DNA of 64,000 nt. It comes from Adiantum capillus-veneris. Taxonomy: Eukaryota > Streptophyta > Polypodiopsida > Polypodiales > Pteridaceae. Numbering within the stretch: the first letter of the stretch is position 1; every line of letters starts with the position of its first letter. The stretch lies in contig CM043963.1 of assembly GCA_014529385.2 (NCBI GenBank), positions 80,985,412 to 81,049,411 on the forward strand, given 5' to 3'. Position numbers and translations under genes: made by a program. Below the pieces are notes generated by a model. The model saw only the letters and a program-made list of their open reading frames with translations, made no database searches and was not told the DNA's origin. This document shows positions 33,402 through 45,379 of this stretch, one piece after another.

Positions 33402-36400
33402 ATTTTTTTCTATATTTGCCTTTGCAAAACTTGGGCTTGTAGTTAAGTTTGTGGATTACAGATGTATTGTGCATGATCTTAGCTTGATGATACTATTATG
33501 GTGTTTGGCATTTTCTTTTGTGGGATGTATAATCTCAATGATTACAATAAATTTTAGGACAAGTTAGAATGCACAAATTTTGATTTCAAGCCCTTCTAGA
33601 TGCAAAACTTTGGCATGCACATTTTATCATTGAATTGGTCACTCACACTTATTTGGGACTTTTTTTTATGGGAGGTGTCCCATGTTGAGGCACCTCTCAT
33701 CTCAAGGGGTTGAAAAGGTCATACTTATTTGGGGATAATTGTTAGAAGTGAGAGCTCTTTCACACTTTTGGATGCTTTGTATCTACTTGGAATCGAGGAA
33801 AGCTTTTTGTGTGTATATTGGCTATTGTAAAACTTGGTCTTGTACTCATGTTTGTGGATGAGATATGTATTGTGCTAGTTTTGGTGATACTATTGTAGCA
33901 TCTAGCAGTCTCTTTTGTGAGATGTATAGGCTCAAAACTTACAAAAAATGTACGGAAGATTTAGCATAAACAAATTCTGATTCAAAGGCTATTTAGATGG
34001 AAAAACTTTGGCACCACATTTTATCACCTGAATTTTGCTAGTTTGTTGCATTCGCAAAAAATTGATGTGGTTGCTTCCTTGCCCCTTTTGAGGCACCTCC
34101 TAGTTGAGGGAGTTGGAAAGATTATAACTATTTGGGGCTTATTGTTGTAATTGGAAGTTGTTTCTGTTGAGCACGAAGCGAAAGCCAACGGCATCTAGAG
34201 TTGTAGAGAAGAGAGAGTGAGAAAGATGAACACACTATATTGTACAAAGTGAAGAGATTTTATCATTAGGTTTACATGAGCCTTATAAAGGCATTTACAA
34301 GAGTGCATAAATGGGTGTCTGTTCACACTATCTGCCCAAGTTGGGATGACCCCAAGAATCGCCCCCTTCAGCCAAACTTGGCATAAGCTTCTTCACAGCA
34401 CCCTCTAGAAGTAGACTCACCACTCTCATGACACATAGAGTTTTAGGTTTACTCTCAACCATGAGTTTTTGGTATAGTCGTAAACCATAAGTTCTAGGTT
34501 TTCTCACAACCAAGGGTTTTAGGTGTACCCATAACCTGACGCTACCAAGAGAGCCTCCCCTTTCTCGTAGGCGGAGGTAGGCGTAGCCGTCAAACATGGA
34601 GTTTTTGGTTTACTCCCAAACGCTAGAGTTCCTGCGATACTCTAGCTGACCTTGGGTTTAAGTTTTCCCAATAACCTCATGAGAGAGGAATTTACAAAAC
34701 GGGGCTTTTCACAGGGAAGGTCTTACCCCCGACGTCTTAATCCTTTAGCCATGGCAGTGTCCACTCCCTTTACAAGGTAAGCGTCCAACTTAAAGGGTGT
34801 GGGGCACGGCCGAACATCCCCTGACATACACATCATGTAGCCATGAATAAACTAAACTGTGGCTATGAACTAGTATTGTTCGAGGCTTGCTTGGGCCGCG
34901 GCCATTGGAAATGGTGCCAAAAGAAATTCAATCATTCAAAGTGAAAATTTGATTTTAGAAAAAATAAAGCCTGCAAAAATTCTGTCGATGGGTGGGGTGC
35001 GCTATCCGCGAGTTGGATGTGTGTGTCGTTTGCGTGTGTTTGTGTGTGTCATACATGCGCCCACGCGTTCCCACCACACACCTCCGAGTGTGTGTGTGTG
35101 TGTGTGCGCTCATTGACCTACTGTAGCGCCAGCATCACGTTGCCCTCTGCTTCTTGTGTGCCTGCCTAGTGTATATATTTGACCGGCCAAACACTCACGT
35201 GCTCTAAACACAGTGATCGACATTCGACAATCTCCTCCCCAACGAAAGCCCTGGGTGCATCGATTAGTTGCATCCAAGTTTTACTATTAAGGTACTATGT
35301 GAGTGGTTGCCTTGGTGTCCCTTGTTTCAAATGCGGATCTCGTACCTACCAATCTGCGGCAGTAGGACCCCTCTGTTTCTTCTGCCTCTCCTTGACAAGA
35401 TTCACTTTAGTTTCTAGTTTTTAATCAAGACCATGGTCGCTTTGCCCGGCTACCTTGATTTTAGTGATGCCACGAGCTCAATCAACCAGCTGAAATACCG
35501 GACGAGGTGTTGTAGGAGGTGCTTCAATGTTTTGACCAGCGCTATTACCTTACACTAGCTGCCACTTTTGTCTTGATTGAAGCAAAATACATAAATTGCA
35601 CCTTGCTCTAAGGAGGCTCTACACTTCTAAGGCCTCACACCATATACTCATATTTGCTATTGAATATAGGGGTTATCTCCTTTGCTTGTTGTTGTCGTTT
35701 CCTGAGGATGGATATGACTCCTCCGGCTTTGCAGGTGGTACTTCGAAACCTCCTACTCAAAGTGTGTGTAATCAACACTTACATACATCTCGTTCTCTGG
35801 TGCGTTCTTCTGTTGCAAGAGTGTAGGCTTCTTGACCACCTCAAGCTTGACGGGTTTGTAGATACCAGCTTTGATGAGAGAAAGATCATTGCCTCGAGTG
35901 CTGCTCCCACGAGCGCTTCCTAGCTCTATCCGAATTCTTACCACAGCTCAAGCCTTCAAGACGTTGCACCAAAGCTCTAATACCAATTGTTGAGCATGAA
36001 GCAGAAGACAATGGCATCTAGAGTTGTAGATAAGAGAGAGTGAGAGAGATGAACACACTAATGTAAAAAGTGAAGAGAGTTTATCATTAGGTTTACATGA
36101 GCCTTATAAAGGCATTTACAAGAGTGCTTACACGGGTGTCCTGTTCACACTATCTGCCCAAGTTGGGCTGACGCCAACAATTTCACAGAGTTGGATGCTT
36201 TGTATGGACTTAACTGGCAAGAAAAACCCTTTTTTTGTATCTACTATTGCATAACTTGCTCTTTTAGTCCAATTTGTGGATGCTATATGTACCATGCATG
36301 ATCTCCATTTTGGTGGTACTATTGTGAGATTTGAAATTTTATTTTCTGGTCTACATAAGCTCAATCCTTAGAAGAAATGTGTGGAAGATTTGGCATACAA

Positions 36401-36540
36401 AGTTTTAATTTGAAGTCTTTTTAGATGCAAAACTTTGGCATGCACATTTTATGACCTGAATTTTGCTAGTTTGTTGCGTCAATTGGAAAAAATTTGATAT
36501 AATTGCTTCCCTTCCCCTTCTTGAGACACCATTGAAACAT
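33402..36540. repeat. Three ~400-bp tandem repeat units, one split by TRIM
   Basis: Units begin near 33402, 33807 and 36231. Each contains GTGCATGATCT or similar, TAGATGCAAAACTTTGGCA (a variant in unit 2), and CACATTTTATCA/GACC. Unit 2 is cut at 34164/36180 by the LTR element; removing the insert restores TTTCACAGAGTTGGATGCTTT to match TTTCACACTTTTGGATGCTTT in unit 1. Confidence 0.8.
34165..36179 (-). mobile_element. Non-coding LTR element (TRIM/LARD type)
   Basis: LTRs of about 193 bases at 34165-34357 and 35988-36179. Flanking TSD GTTTC/ATTTC (one mismatch). Minus-strand primer site TGGTATTAGAGC at 35974-35985 and purine-rich GAAGGGGGCGAT beside the 3' LTR. The 1.6-kb interior has no gag, PR, RT or IN similarity. 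It has (GT)n at about 35025-35105, short degenerate repeats at 34440-34620, and a 63-codon minus frame (35753-35944) just after the primer site without recognisable domain. Confidence 0.88.
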
Positions 36541-37021
36541 GTATGTGAAGGATATATCTTGGGTAATATAAAACATTCGAAGATGAGTGATGTTGGACAT
36601 AAAAGAACACATACTCAAGAGATATGGATGAGATATCTGCAATTTTTCATATGCAGACATCATACACATATGATGTCTTAGGGCCTAGTAGGGGAGACTA
36701 AATTTGACAAAACAAACTGCACCAGTGTCTTCTAAAGGGGTGTTTCACCCAAAGTAACCTTGGGACTAAGGTTTTGACCAACATTTGGTCCCCAAAAGAC
36801 AAAAGTCGAGTGTGAAAGCAAAAAACATATTAAACTTGTGATTCAGTGCATATTTTTGCAGTAAAAATTTGTAAGAGTGCTTTGGAAGCAGTACTAAAGA
36901 TTTGGGAAAACCTGTGCTTGAGTTTTGGATCAAATCTCCCCAGAAGACATCATACTTATATGATGTCTCAAGAGTAGATCTGGTAGCAGTAATGAAAATT
37001 TGACTTGACACCCATAGTTTG
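36541..37021. repeat. Dyad-bearing ~290-bp array, left part
   Basis: Two 24-base dyads at 36655-36678 and 36945-36968, 290 apart: arms AGACATCATA and TATGATGTCT around 4 bases. The array resumes at 46716 beyond gypsy element G3. Confidence 0.85.
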
Positions 37022-37052
37022 TGTAGCATTTAATGGCCTAGTAACTTGTGGA
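37022..37052 (-). repeat. 31-bp 3' LTR remnant of G3
   Basis: TGTAGCATTTAATGGCCTAG and following bases up to CTTGTG are identical to the outer end of the 5' LTR at 40478-40508. Immediately beyond, the sequence is RT/RNase H coding. Confidence 0.9.
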
Positions 37053-37920
37053 CCTCAAATGGCTTTGAGAGATCCGGAAATGCAAGCACAGGTTGAGAGA
37101 TAAGCTTTTCTTTAAGATTTTTGAAAGCATTGTTCTCCTTGGTAGACCATGTATACCTAGCATTTTCCTTTGTTAGGTCATGTAATGTTCCTGCTATTAG
37201 TGATAACTTTTCTATGAAGCGTCTATAGTATGCACACATACCTATAAAGCTTCTTAGTTCATGAAGATTCCTTGGATTAGGCCATCCTTTTATTACCTAT
37301 AGCTTTGATGCATCCATTTGGATTCCATCTTGAGTGATAATGTGACCTAAATATTGAATTTCTTGTAAGACAAACTAACTTTTCTTTTGATTAACATAAA
37401 GTTTATTCTCTCGTAAGACTTGAAATATTACCTAGAGATGTTGCTTGTGTTCGTCTAGTGGATTAGAGTAGATGATAATATCATCAAAGAACACTCTAGT
37501 AAAGGTTCGATGAGGCCTAAATAGCTTCTCCATCAAGCGGTTGAATGTGGCTGGTTCATTGGTCTAGCCAAAAGGCATGACAATGTATTCGCAAAGACCA
37601 AATGTAGTGCGAAATGCGGTCTTTACAATGTCTTGATCAACTATCCTTATTTGATGGTACCCACTTTTTAGGTCAATTCTAATAAAGTAGGTCGACCCTT
37701 GTAGCTTGTCAAATAGGTATTCTACCCGTGGAACGCGAAACCTATTTTGATAGTGATCCTATTTAGTGCTCTATAGTCGACACACATATGATATGTGCCA
37801 TCTTTCTTTTGCACTAGTAGCACGGGTGAACAAAATGGAGATGAGCTAGGCCTAACCATCTTCTCAACTAACTCATGCACTTGATGCATAATCTACTCTT
37901 GTTGAGCATGAGAGACTCTA
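37053..37920 (-). pseudogene. Reverse transcriptase of G3, cut at RNase H start
   Basis: Minus reading: [64 protein letters not shown], then the thumb/connection CAYYRRFIEKLSLIAGTLHD and QPVLAFPDLSKPFEVH where the deletion junction lies. Stops occur throughout; the catalytic FFDD is retained. Confidence 0.85.
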
Positions 37921-38339
37921 TAAGGAGGTTTATTAGGTGGTGAACTTCCTAGAAGAAGTTCAATTGCATGGTCATCATTGCCTTGTTTAGGAGGTAGTTC
38001 ACAAGGGATGTCGTCAATAAAAACATCTTGAAACCCCTTGAGAAAATTGGATAACTTTAACTCCTTGTGATTGTTTATATTTTCTTTTGATAAAGCATTA
38101 GGTTTATTTTACAGAAATAGAGCTCTTTATTGATTTATTGAAAGCTTGCGTATGTACGATGGGTATGGTGTTACCCAACTCCTACATTTTTTTTCCCTCA
38201 ACCTAAACTACATTTTCCTTTCAGGGAATTTAAAATTTGGTGCCCCTAGGATTACATCTTTGTGCTTGAGAAAAGATATAAACAAGTCCTCTTTGTCCAC
38301 ATAGATTTGGACATGGAGTCTCAATTTCCCCGATTAAGG

Positions 38340-38700
38340 GAGTGACTCAAGCTTCTTGCCCCTTGAAAGCACCATCGGCAGGTAGGACATCTTCCATCTC
38401 ATAGGCTTGGATACCTAGCATGGTGGCCAAATATGTCGATATGATATTGTGAGTAGAACCAGGGTCAGAACCAGGGTCAAAGAGAATAAAAGCATCATGT
38501 TCTCTTACCTTTTCCTCAAGCATGGCATAGAGGAGATCCTTTGTGGTGAGCTTCCTCTTCTTGGATTTCGACCAAGGTAGCTCTAGGAGGCTCATGGCGG
38601 GTGTTCTTTTGGGGACAAGCGCGGTACAAATGCCCTTGCTTGCCACACTTGAGACAACGATTATCCTTGCGATAACGCTCAAGCTCTTCAGGAGAGATTT
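38340..38700 (-). pseudogene. Zinc knuckle and protease of G3
   Basis: CLKCGKQGHLYRACPQ (complete CCHC) reads at about 38620-38667. It is followed in another frame by the retropepsin start ILFDPGSDPGSTHNIIS, where a short in-frame duplication repeats DPGS, then YLATMLGIQAYEM. About 38100-38340 is too eroded to read. Confidence 0.75.
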
Positions 38701-38877
38701 TGCAAGCTCTTCAGGAGAGAGTTTGTTTTTTCCTTTGTAAACTTCCTTCTCCTTAGCTTTGTTGTTATTCGAATTCCCCTTAGGAGATTTTTGGACATTG
38801 TCCTTCCCCTTAGGCTCATTGGAACCCTTGTTTTTCATGGGATTAAGATTTCTCTTATCCCCTATTCGGAAATTGAT

Positions 38878-40045
38878 TCAAGAAGCCACCATAGTATGGT
38901 GTATAACCGCAGATATGGTGGGTGGCCTTTGGGAGTTAACATACTCCGCCATTTCTTTAGTTAAGCCCGCACAAAATTGTTGTTTTTGCTCTTCAAAATC
39001 CATCTTTTTGAAGACACTGGATTTGATATGTAAGTCCCAAAACTTGTCTACATATTTTTGAATGGATTTGTAGGGAGAGAGCTTCAAGCTTCGCCATTCG
39101 GTGAGTACTTTGTCTTTGGTATCGGTGGCCAAAAATTGCTTCATGATGGAATCTCTTAAAGCTTTCCATGTTCGTGGAGCTTCACCGTTGGTTCGTAGGC
39201 TAGACCACCATTGCCTGGTCATCTTTTGAAAGTGCATAGCTACATGGCGTAGCCTAGAGGACTCTGTGAAGCCCTCATATCCAAATGCCACATTGAATTG
39301 TTGGATGAAAGCCAAGACTTTGTCCGTAGCACCAAAGGTGACATCATAGGTAAGGAAAGAGATGCTCTTTCCTCCCTCTTTGAATCTATTGAGCTTGGAC
39401 AATCTCTTCCATGCGGCCTAGGATTTCCTATGGTCTCTTCTTTTTTATGGTTCAAAAGCTGCACCATCACTTTCTTCAGAAGATGAAGAATTTGAGGAAG
39501 ATGGAGAAGAGGGTGACCTCTTTCTTGCCTTTGTCCTCCTTGTCTGCACCATCGCTTTCTTCATAAGAGAAAGAGGATGAAGAAGATGGAGAAGAGGGTG
39601 ACCTGTTTCTCGCCTTTTTCTTTTCTTGCTTTTTGTCATCCCCCTTTGAATTATGGTGTGGAGAAGTGTGCAATGGAGATCGTTTTGCCCGCCGTCTTTG
39701 TAGAGCCATCTCCACCGAGGTGGCAAGAGACTCACTTCTTTCTCATTCTTTGGGGTGGGGGCTCTTGAGTTCTCCTTTGGGAAGGAGATGTGTCATCAAG
39801 AAGTAAATTTTTGAGCCCTTCATATGGATCTTCTTCTTCTTCCCGAATTGGAGAGAGGCCTCTTTTGGAAGCCTCACAAGGAGGCTTCCTAGGTACTCTC
39901 TTCCGTTGCACTTCACTTTGGAGGGATGGATTTCCCATGGCTTATTGAAGCTTAGAAACAAGGTAGTTAACAAGCATAGGGGCATCATTAGTAGCCTGCT
40001 CACTAGCAAAATCAAAGTTATCAACATTAATTTCACTCTCTTTAC
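38878..40045 (-). pseudogene. Gag of G3
   Basis: The frame 38878-39402 is a 174-residue gag core (ATDKVLAFIQQFNVAFGYEG, QKMTRQWWSSLRTNGEAPRT, KLSPYKSIQKYVDKFWDLHI, QQFCAGLTKEMAEYVNSQRP). Upstream are a Lys/Ser-rich stretch with a tandem duplication (two copies of an SPSSPSSSSS-type run, 39470-39620) and the N-terminus (NVDNFDFASEQATNDAPM near 39960-40030). Confidence 0.83.
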
Positions 40046-40463
40046 TATTGTCAGCTATTCTAACAACCTTTAGGTGTAAATATTTTTAGGTGTACTTTGG
40101 CACTTCAAGCCCTAGTTTCTACTCCTCTTTACCCCTTTAGAAAAGAACTCAAGCTACTATACTTGTGTCTCAAATACCATTAATTGCAAGGAAAATAAGA
40201 GAGGGTTTTTCAACACCAAAACAGTACCGGCTCTTGTCAAGGTTCTAATAGCTCAATAGTGGTTAAGCCGTACGCAAGCCCCATAGGACTCCATTATTAA
40301 GACCATAGCTCTTGACGGTGATGCCCCGTTATTATCTGCACGAAGGCAGGCACAATACAAGGCTAAAAAATCCCTATTCTACTTACTCAATTGCAATTAA
40401 TAATACAAACCATTATAGCTAGCTTGAGGACCTCCCTTCTTAAGCAAGAAAAGATCAACCTTG
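40046..40463. other. Gag leader of G3
   Basis: Untranslated leader between primer site and gag; matches the 17.28-17.68 kb leader of G2 in part (pieces near CCATTATTAAGACC). No gene. Confidence 0.55.
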
Positions 40464-40475
40464 TGCTCTAATACC
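40464..40475 (-). other. Primer binding site of G3
   Basis: On the minus strand TGGTATTAGAGC, one base from the initiator-tRNA consensus TGGTATCAGAGC, next to the LTR end at 40478. Confidence 0.8.
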
Positions 40476-41606
40476 AATGTAGCATTTAATGGCCTAGTAA
40501 CTTGTGTATAATGGAAAATAGCATAAACATAGTGAGCATTTCATTAGAATAGATTCCTAATGAGCATAGCAAGAGTGCTTGGATGGAGAGAGCAACAAAA
40601 AGAATAACACCTAGCTAGATAGGCATGAACAATACTTCAAAAGAGAGAGAAATTAAGCTATTGACAACATTTGAGGACTGGATTTACATGGAGCCTGTCC
40701 CCCCTCCAAAAGGCTTTGTATTATAGGTTTCCCCCATCAGGGGAGACATTTTACAATACAATTCTTCGTGTTCCTTCAATAACTCGATAGTGCAATGAAG
40801 ATGGAAGCTTCAAGCACTAAAATACACTTTAAAAGACAACATCAATTCCCTCACGGTCTCAGACCCAATACCTCACACACCTTCGAAGATGGTGAGAGCT
40901 AGCGGGGTATGAGAGTGATTGAGAGGAAGGAATAGTCTTACGAGAAAGAAGTACATCTCCTCACATAATCACTCATATTAGCATAGCATAGCTTAGTAAT
41001 TAGCATGGTAGAGGAGATGAGCATGCATTGAAGCTTGGCTCTTGGTTGGATTTGCATCACAAAGCCAACAGTTGTTGGTGTAGGCCTCCCTTCTCACAAG
41101 CTTGGAGTAGGTGATAAGCTTTCCATTAAAGCTTGAGAAGGAGAGAGAGAGAGAGTCTTCTTCCTTCACCCATTAGCTAGAGTATGTGTGTGTGGAATAA
41201 TGCCTTTCAAAAATCAGCCCCCCTCTCTCTCTTGGTCGACCCCTCTTGCTAAATCCTCTTGCTGGCACCTCATTGGACCTCTCCAAGCTTAGCCAATAGG
41301 ATTTTGTTGGAATTAGGGTTGCAGAGAAATGCACACATCTTGGAGAAGACAAAGGAAGCTCAAGGCACACAATAGAGAGTGTGTTACTTAGTGTGCAATG
41401 GAAAAATAGATAGCCCTAGAGTCATGGGCGTATATACAATGCTCGGGGGAAAAAACCTCCTAATGAGGGAAAAAGTGCCCCGGCGGTCCTAGTTTGTTCA
41501 CACACATCACTACCACATGTATATGGTAACAAACCCCCCCTGGAGTGATGCGGTGAACGATAGCTGGAACATGAGTAAAGGGAAGTGCCATGCCCCGAGG
41601 ACATGA

Positions 41607-42193
41607 TCATTCCACAAAGGGGAGTAAGCCCAAAGCTTTGCGGAAAGCTTCAAGATTTTCACGAGACAATGCCTTTGTGAAAAGATCTGCAAGGTTGTCC
41701 TGTGTTGGCACATAATCCAAGCTAATCTCTCCCGCTTGGAGCCTCTCCCTGACATAGTCGTACTGCACCTCAATGTGCTTTGTGCGAGCATGAAAAACTG
41801 GGTTCCTCGCAACTGCCAATGCGCTCTGACTGTTAGTGTAGACAGTGTTGGCAGTGTCCTGTCCAACACCCAAATCATCCATAAGGCGTATGAGCCATAC
41901 ACACTCAACCATAGCTGTGAGGACTGCCTTGTACTCAGTCTCACAACTCGAAGTGGCCGCGGTAGGTTGATTCTTGCTCAACCATGATATACATGAACTG
42001 CCAAGCATGAAACAAAAACCACTTGTGGACATTCTTGTGTCAAACAACCAGCCCAATCTGAGTCCGAAAAAGCATGTAAGTTTGGCGGCAATGACCCCCC
42101 CTTGGGATAAAACAAGCCAAGATGTAAAGTGCCACTAAGGTAGCGGAAAATCCTCTTGACAGGGTGCCAATGCTTAGACCCTGGGCTATGCAT
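41607..42193 (-). pseudogene. RNase H of D
   Basis: SDSDWAGC (first Asp), frameshift, TSGFCFMLGSSCISWLSKNQ, ATSSCETEYKAVLTAMVECV (catalytic Glu), NSQSALAVARNPVFHARTKH (Asp replaced by Asn in the usual DSQSA box) and LADLFTKALSRENLEAFRKA to a stop at 41607. Confidence 0.87.
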
Positions 42194-42241
42194 AAATCTG
42201 CTGACCCGTGAGACTGCAAAATGAATATCTGGCCTCGTGTT

Positions 42242-43100
42242 TCATACATAAATGAGGTAGCCAACAACAGTTTGGTAAAGAGTGACATCAGCAGGATCGC
42301 CAACATCATGTAGACTCAACTTCAAACCTATTTCCATGGGAGTGGAAATAGGTTTGCAATCCTCAAGTCCAAACTTACATAGCAATGTTTCTATGTAACT
42401 TTTATGACACAAGGCAATACCACCATCACACTGCTTAAACTGTATGCCCAAATAATGATGCAACAACCCCAAATCTTTAATCTTGAAAGTAGCATTCAAA
42501 TCAGCCTTAAATTCAGCAATATGTCTCTCATTTGGCCAGTGATCAGCAAATCATCGACATAAAGAACCACAATGTGAAGTACATCACCCTCACGCTTTAC
42601 ATAGAATGTGCTTTTTGTTGGACTGTTACGAAAGCCTCGTTTGACCAAATGAGTGTCAGCTTTCTCATACCAAGCACGGGGAGATTGCTTCAACCCATAC
42701 AAAGCCTTCTTACCTCTGCACACTTTGTCCTCTTGTCCTTTTATGACAAAACTGCGAGGATGCATTACATAAACTTCCACAAATATGTCACCATTCAAGA
42801 AAGCAGTAACAATGTATGATTGATGTACATCCCAACCAAAATGAGCTGCCAATGCACATAGAAAACGCACAGTAGTCATACGACAAGTGGGAGCAAAAGT
42901 CTCTTCATAATCTATGCCTTTTTGTTGTGCATAACCCTTTGCAACAAGTCAAGCCTTATGGCAATCGATCTCACCATTCGGTTGCATTTCAACTTGTAAA
43001 CCCACTTTGTAGCAATGGCCTTTTTGCCAGGAGGCAAATCACATAAAGTCCATGTGTCATTTTCTATAAGTTCATCATATTCTGATTGCATGGCAACCAT
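42242..43100 (-). pseudogene. Reverse transcriptase of D
   Basis: DELIENDTWTLCDLPPGKKA, then a frameshift, then HFGWDVHQSYIVTAFLNGDI, CRGKKALYGLKQSPRAWYEK, VLYVDDLLITG (the catalytic YVDD), LLHHYLGIQFKQCDGGIAL. Frame changes near 42980 and 42500. Confidence 0.87.
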
Positions 43101-43139
43101 CCAATTTTCTGAATTTTGTGCTTCATCAAAAGACAGAGG

Positions 43140-44248
43140 CTACTCAACATCATGTAAGCTAGACACAACCAAAGCATAACAATCTGATGCATAATATGCA
43201 TGGAGAGAGCCTGAATGAGTTCGACTAGACAAAGGTGCATCCAATTTACTATCACGCAAAGTGTGCACCAGCCATTTTGGTATACCTCTAGCGTGCTCAT
43301 TTTCAGCCCTTTCCTCATCAAGTACATCATGTACATCAGCATCAGTAATAGGCTGATCTGTAACATTTTTGGAAACCCCCATAGGCTGTACATTTGCCTC
43401 ACTGGAACTTACATTTGTATTTCCACCACTGAAAAGAGGCAACAAAGTGTCATAAATGTCCTGTGAGCTTACATTACTGTCTCTAGTACATGTCAGCAAG
43501 GGCTGAACAGAATCTTTCACAAACACATCTCGTGAAACCAGAATACGTTTTGTTTGCGGATGATACAACCTGTAACCTTTGCTTTCAGCACTATAACCAA
43601 TAAAGATACATTTGACAGCCTTATCATCCAATTTTTTGCGTTGTGTATGTGGCACCAAAGCATATGCCAAACAACCAAAAACAGGCATGTGTTCAATAGA
43701 AGGCTTTCTATCATGCCATGCTTTATATGGAGTAATAGACTGCAAAGCTTTTATAGGACACCTGTTTAGTACATAAGTGGCACACATGATGGCCTCAAGC
43801 CAAAAAGAATGTGGCAAAGCTTGACTTTTGACCATACATCATGCCATTTCCGTAAGTGACCTATGTTTTCTCTCAGCAATACCATTTTACTGAGGTGTAT
43901 AATGCATTCTACATTGGTGTTTTATCCCACGACTAGCCAGGAATGCATTGAATTCATGAGACATATACTCCCCCCCTCGATCGGAACGGAGGGTGCCCGT
44001 AGTACATTTCAATACATTTTCAGCCATAGCCAGAAATTGTTGAAGCACATTAAAACTTCGGACTTTGATTTAAGCGGAAATACCCATGCATGCCTGGAGT
44101 AATCATCAATGAAAGTCACAAAGTACAGGTAATTTCCCAAGGACGGAGTTTGCATGGGCCCACAAACATCACTATGCATAAGCTGCAACCTACATGTGGC
44201 CCGAACCGAACCATCCTTTGGAAACTTAGAACGCTGCATCTTACCCAA
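43140..44248 (-). pseudogene. Integrase of D
   Basis: 44009-44248: LQLMHSDVCGPMQTPSLGNY and FVTFIDDYSRHAWVFPL (first catalytic Asp region). Then NGIAERKHRSLTEMA with a stop before it and after it. 43140-43835: SFWLEAIMCATYVLNRCPIK, FGCLAYALVPHTQRKKLDDK and CIFIGYSAESKGYRLY, the copia integrase C-terminal half. Frameshifts split the domain. Confidence 0.85.
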
Positions 44249-44293
44249 AACACAGCCTTCACAAACATGTTTGACAAGTTGTTCTAACGTAGC

Positions 44294-45379
44294 TTACATC
44301 ACCACTGACAAGCATGCATCATGGACAACAGGATTGTAAGTGCACTCTACGCTAAAAGCCCACTTTGCATCAACATCAGCATTACAGTCTCCTTTTACAG
44401 AAGACTCAACAATGGATGCATTTGTAGTGAAACCAGCATTTGCAGTGGAACCACCCTCTTTCTTCTTAGCCTCTTTTGCCTTCAACTTAGGACAATGCTT
44501 GATCAAGTGATCATTAGATTTACAATAATGGCAACGCATCTTCTTTTTTCCCTTATCACCAGAATTGCCACACAAAGTGCTGCTAGCAGAAGCATTAGGA
44601 ACATAAGTTTTGCCACTCGCAACAGAACCATAAGAAGTAACAACATTACTGTTACCACCCTTTCTTCAAGAAGCAATAAAAGCCTGTTCAACTGCACAAT
44701 GCTTAGTCCTATTTTTTTTGGAAAGTGACTCTTGTAACAGCAATGTGCATAATGCATCAAACTTGACAACTTCAGGATTTCCTTGGGTCATAAGTCTCCG
44801 AAGACTAGCAAAAGTCCGGTAAGAATCTGGTAAGGCATCAAGAACAGTCTGCACAAGGGAACTGTCTGAAATGACTTCACCTACAGAAATAAGTTTCTCA
44901 TTGATATCCTTGACACTAACAAGGAAAGTGTCCATATCATCTTCCTCATGCATAATCTTCCACTCCAGGTCTTTACACAACAAAGCAATTTTAGCCTCAT
45001 TACGACTTGCATAAAGACCACCCAAAATATCCCAAGCCCGTGTTGCAGATTTTGTTGAACGGATGTGAGGAACAATGGTGCGCTTCACAGACAACGCAAT
45101 CAATGCATGAGCCTGCGCATCATTTACATCCCAACAAGCTTGTTCTACCGTAGGCAAAACAACTCTAATAGCTGCAATCCTTGTAGCAAGACCTGCAACA
45201 TCCTCAACATCGCCTACATCCTCAGAACCAGGACGTAAATCAATGCCTTGCACAATATTACAGACGCCCTTTGACACAAGAACATGTTGCATCATATAAG
45301 CCCACATAGGGTAATTGTCTCCATCCGACTTGTCCTCAGCAGCAAACATCTTGAAGACATCTGTGTTGTTGTCAGCCAT
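44294..45379 (-). pseudogene. Gag and zinc knuckle of D
   Basis: The ATG at 45379 opens MADNNTDVFKMFAAEDKSDG. The copia gag (UBN2-like) follows with YPMWAYMMQHVLVSKGV, ATRAWDILGGLYASRNEAK, HEEDDMDTFLVSVKDINEKL. One TGA at 44666-44668 interrupts an otherwise continuous frame that proceeds to the knuckle CHYCKSNDHLIKHC and a Lys-rich tail. Confidence 0.87.
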
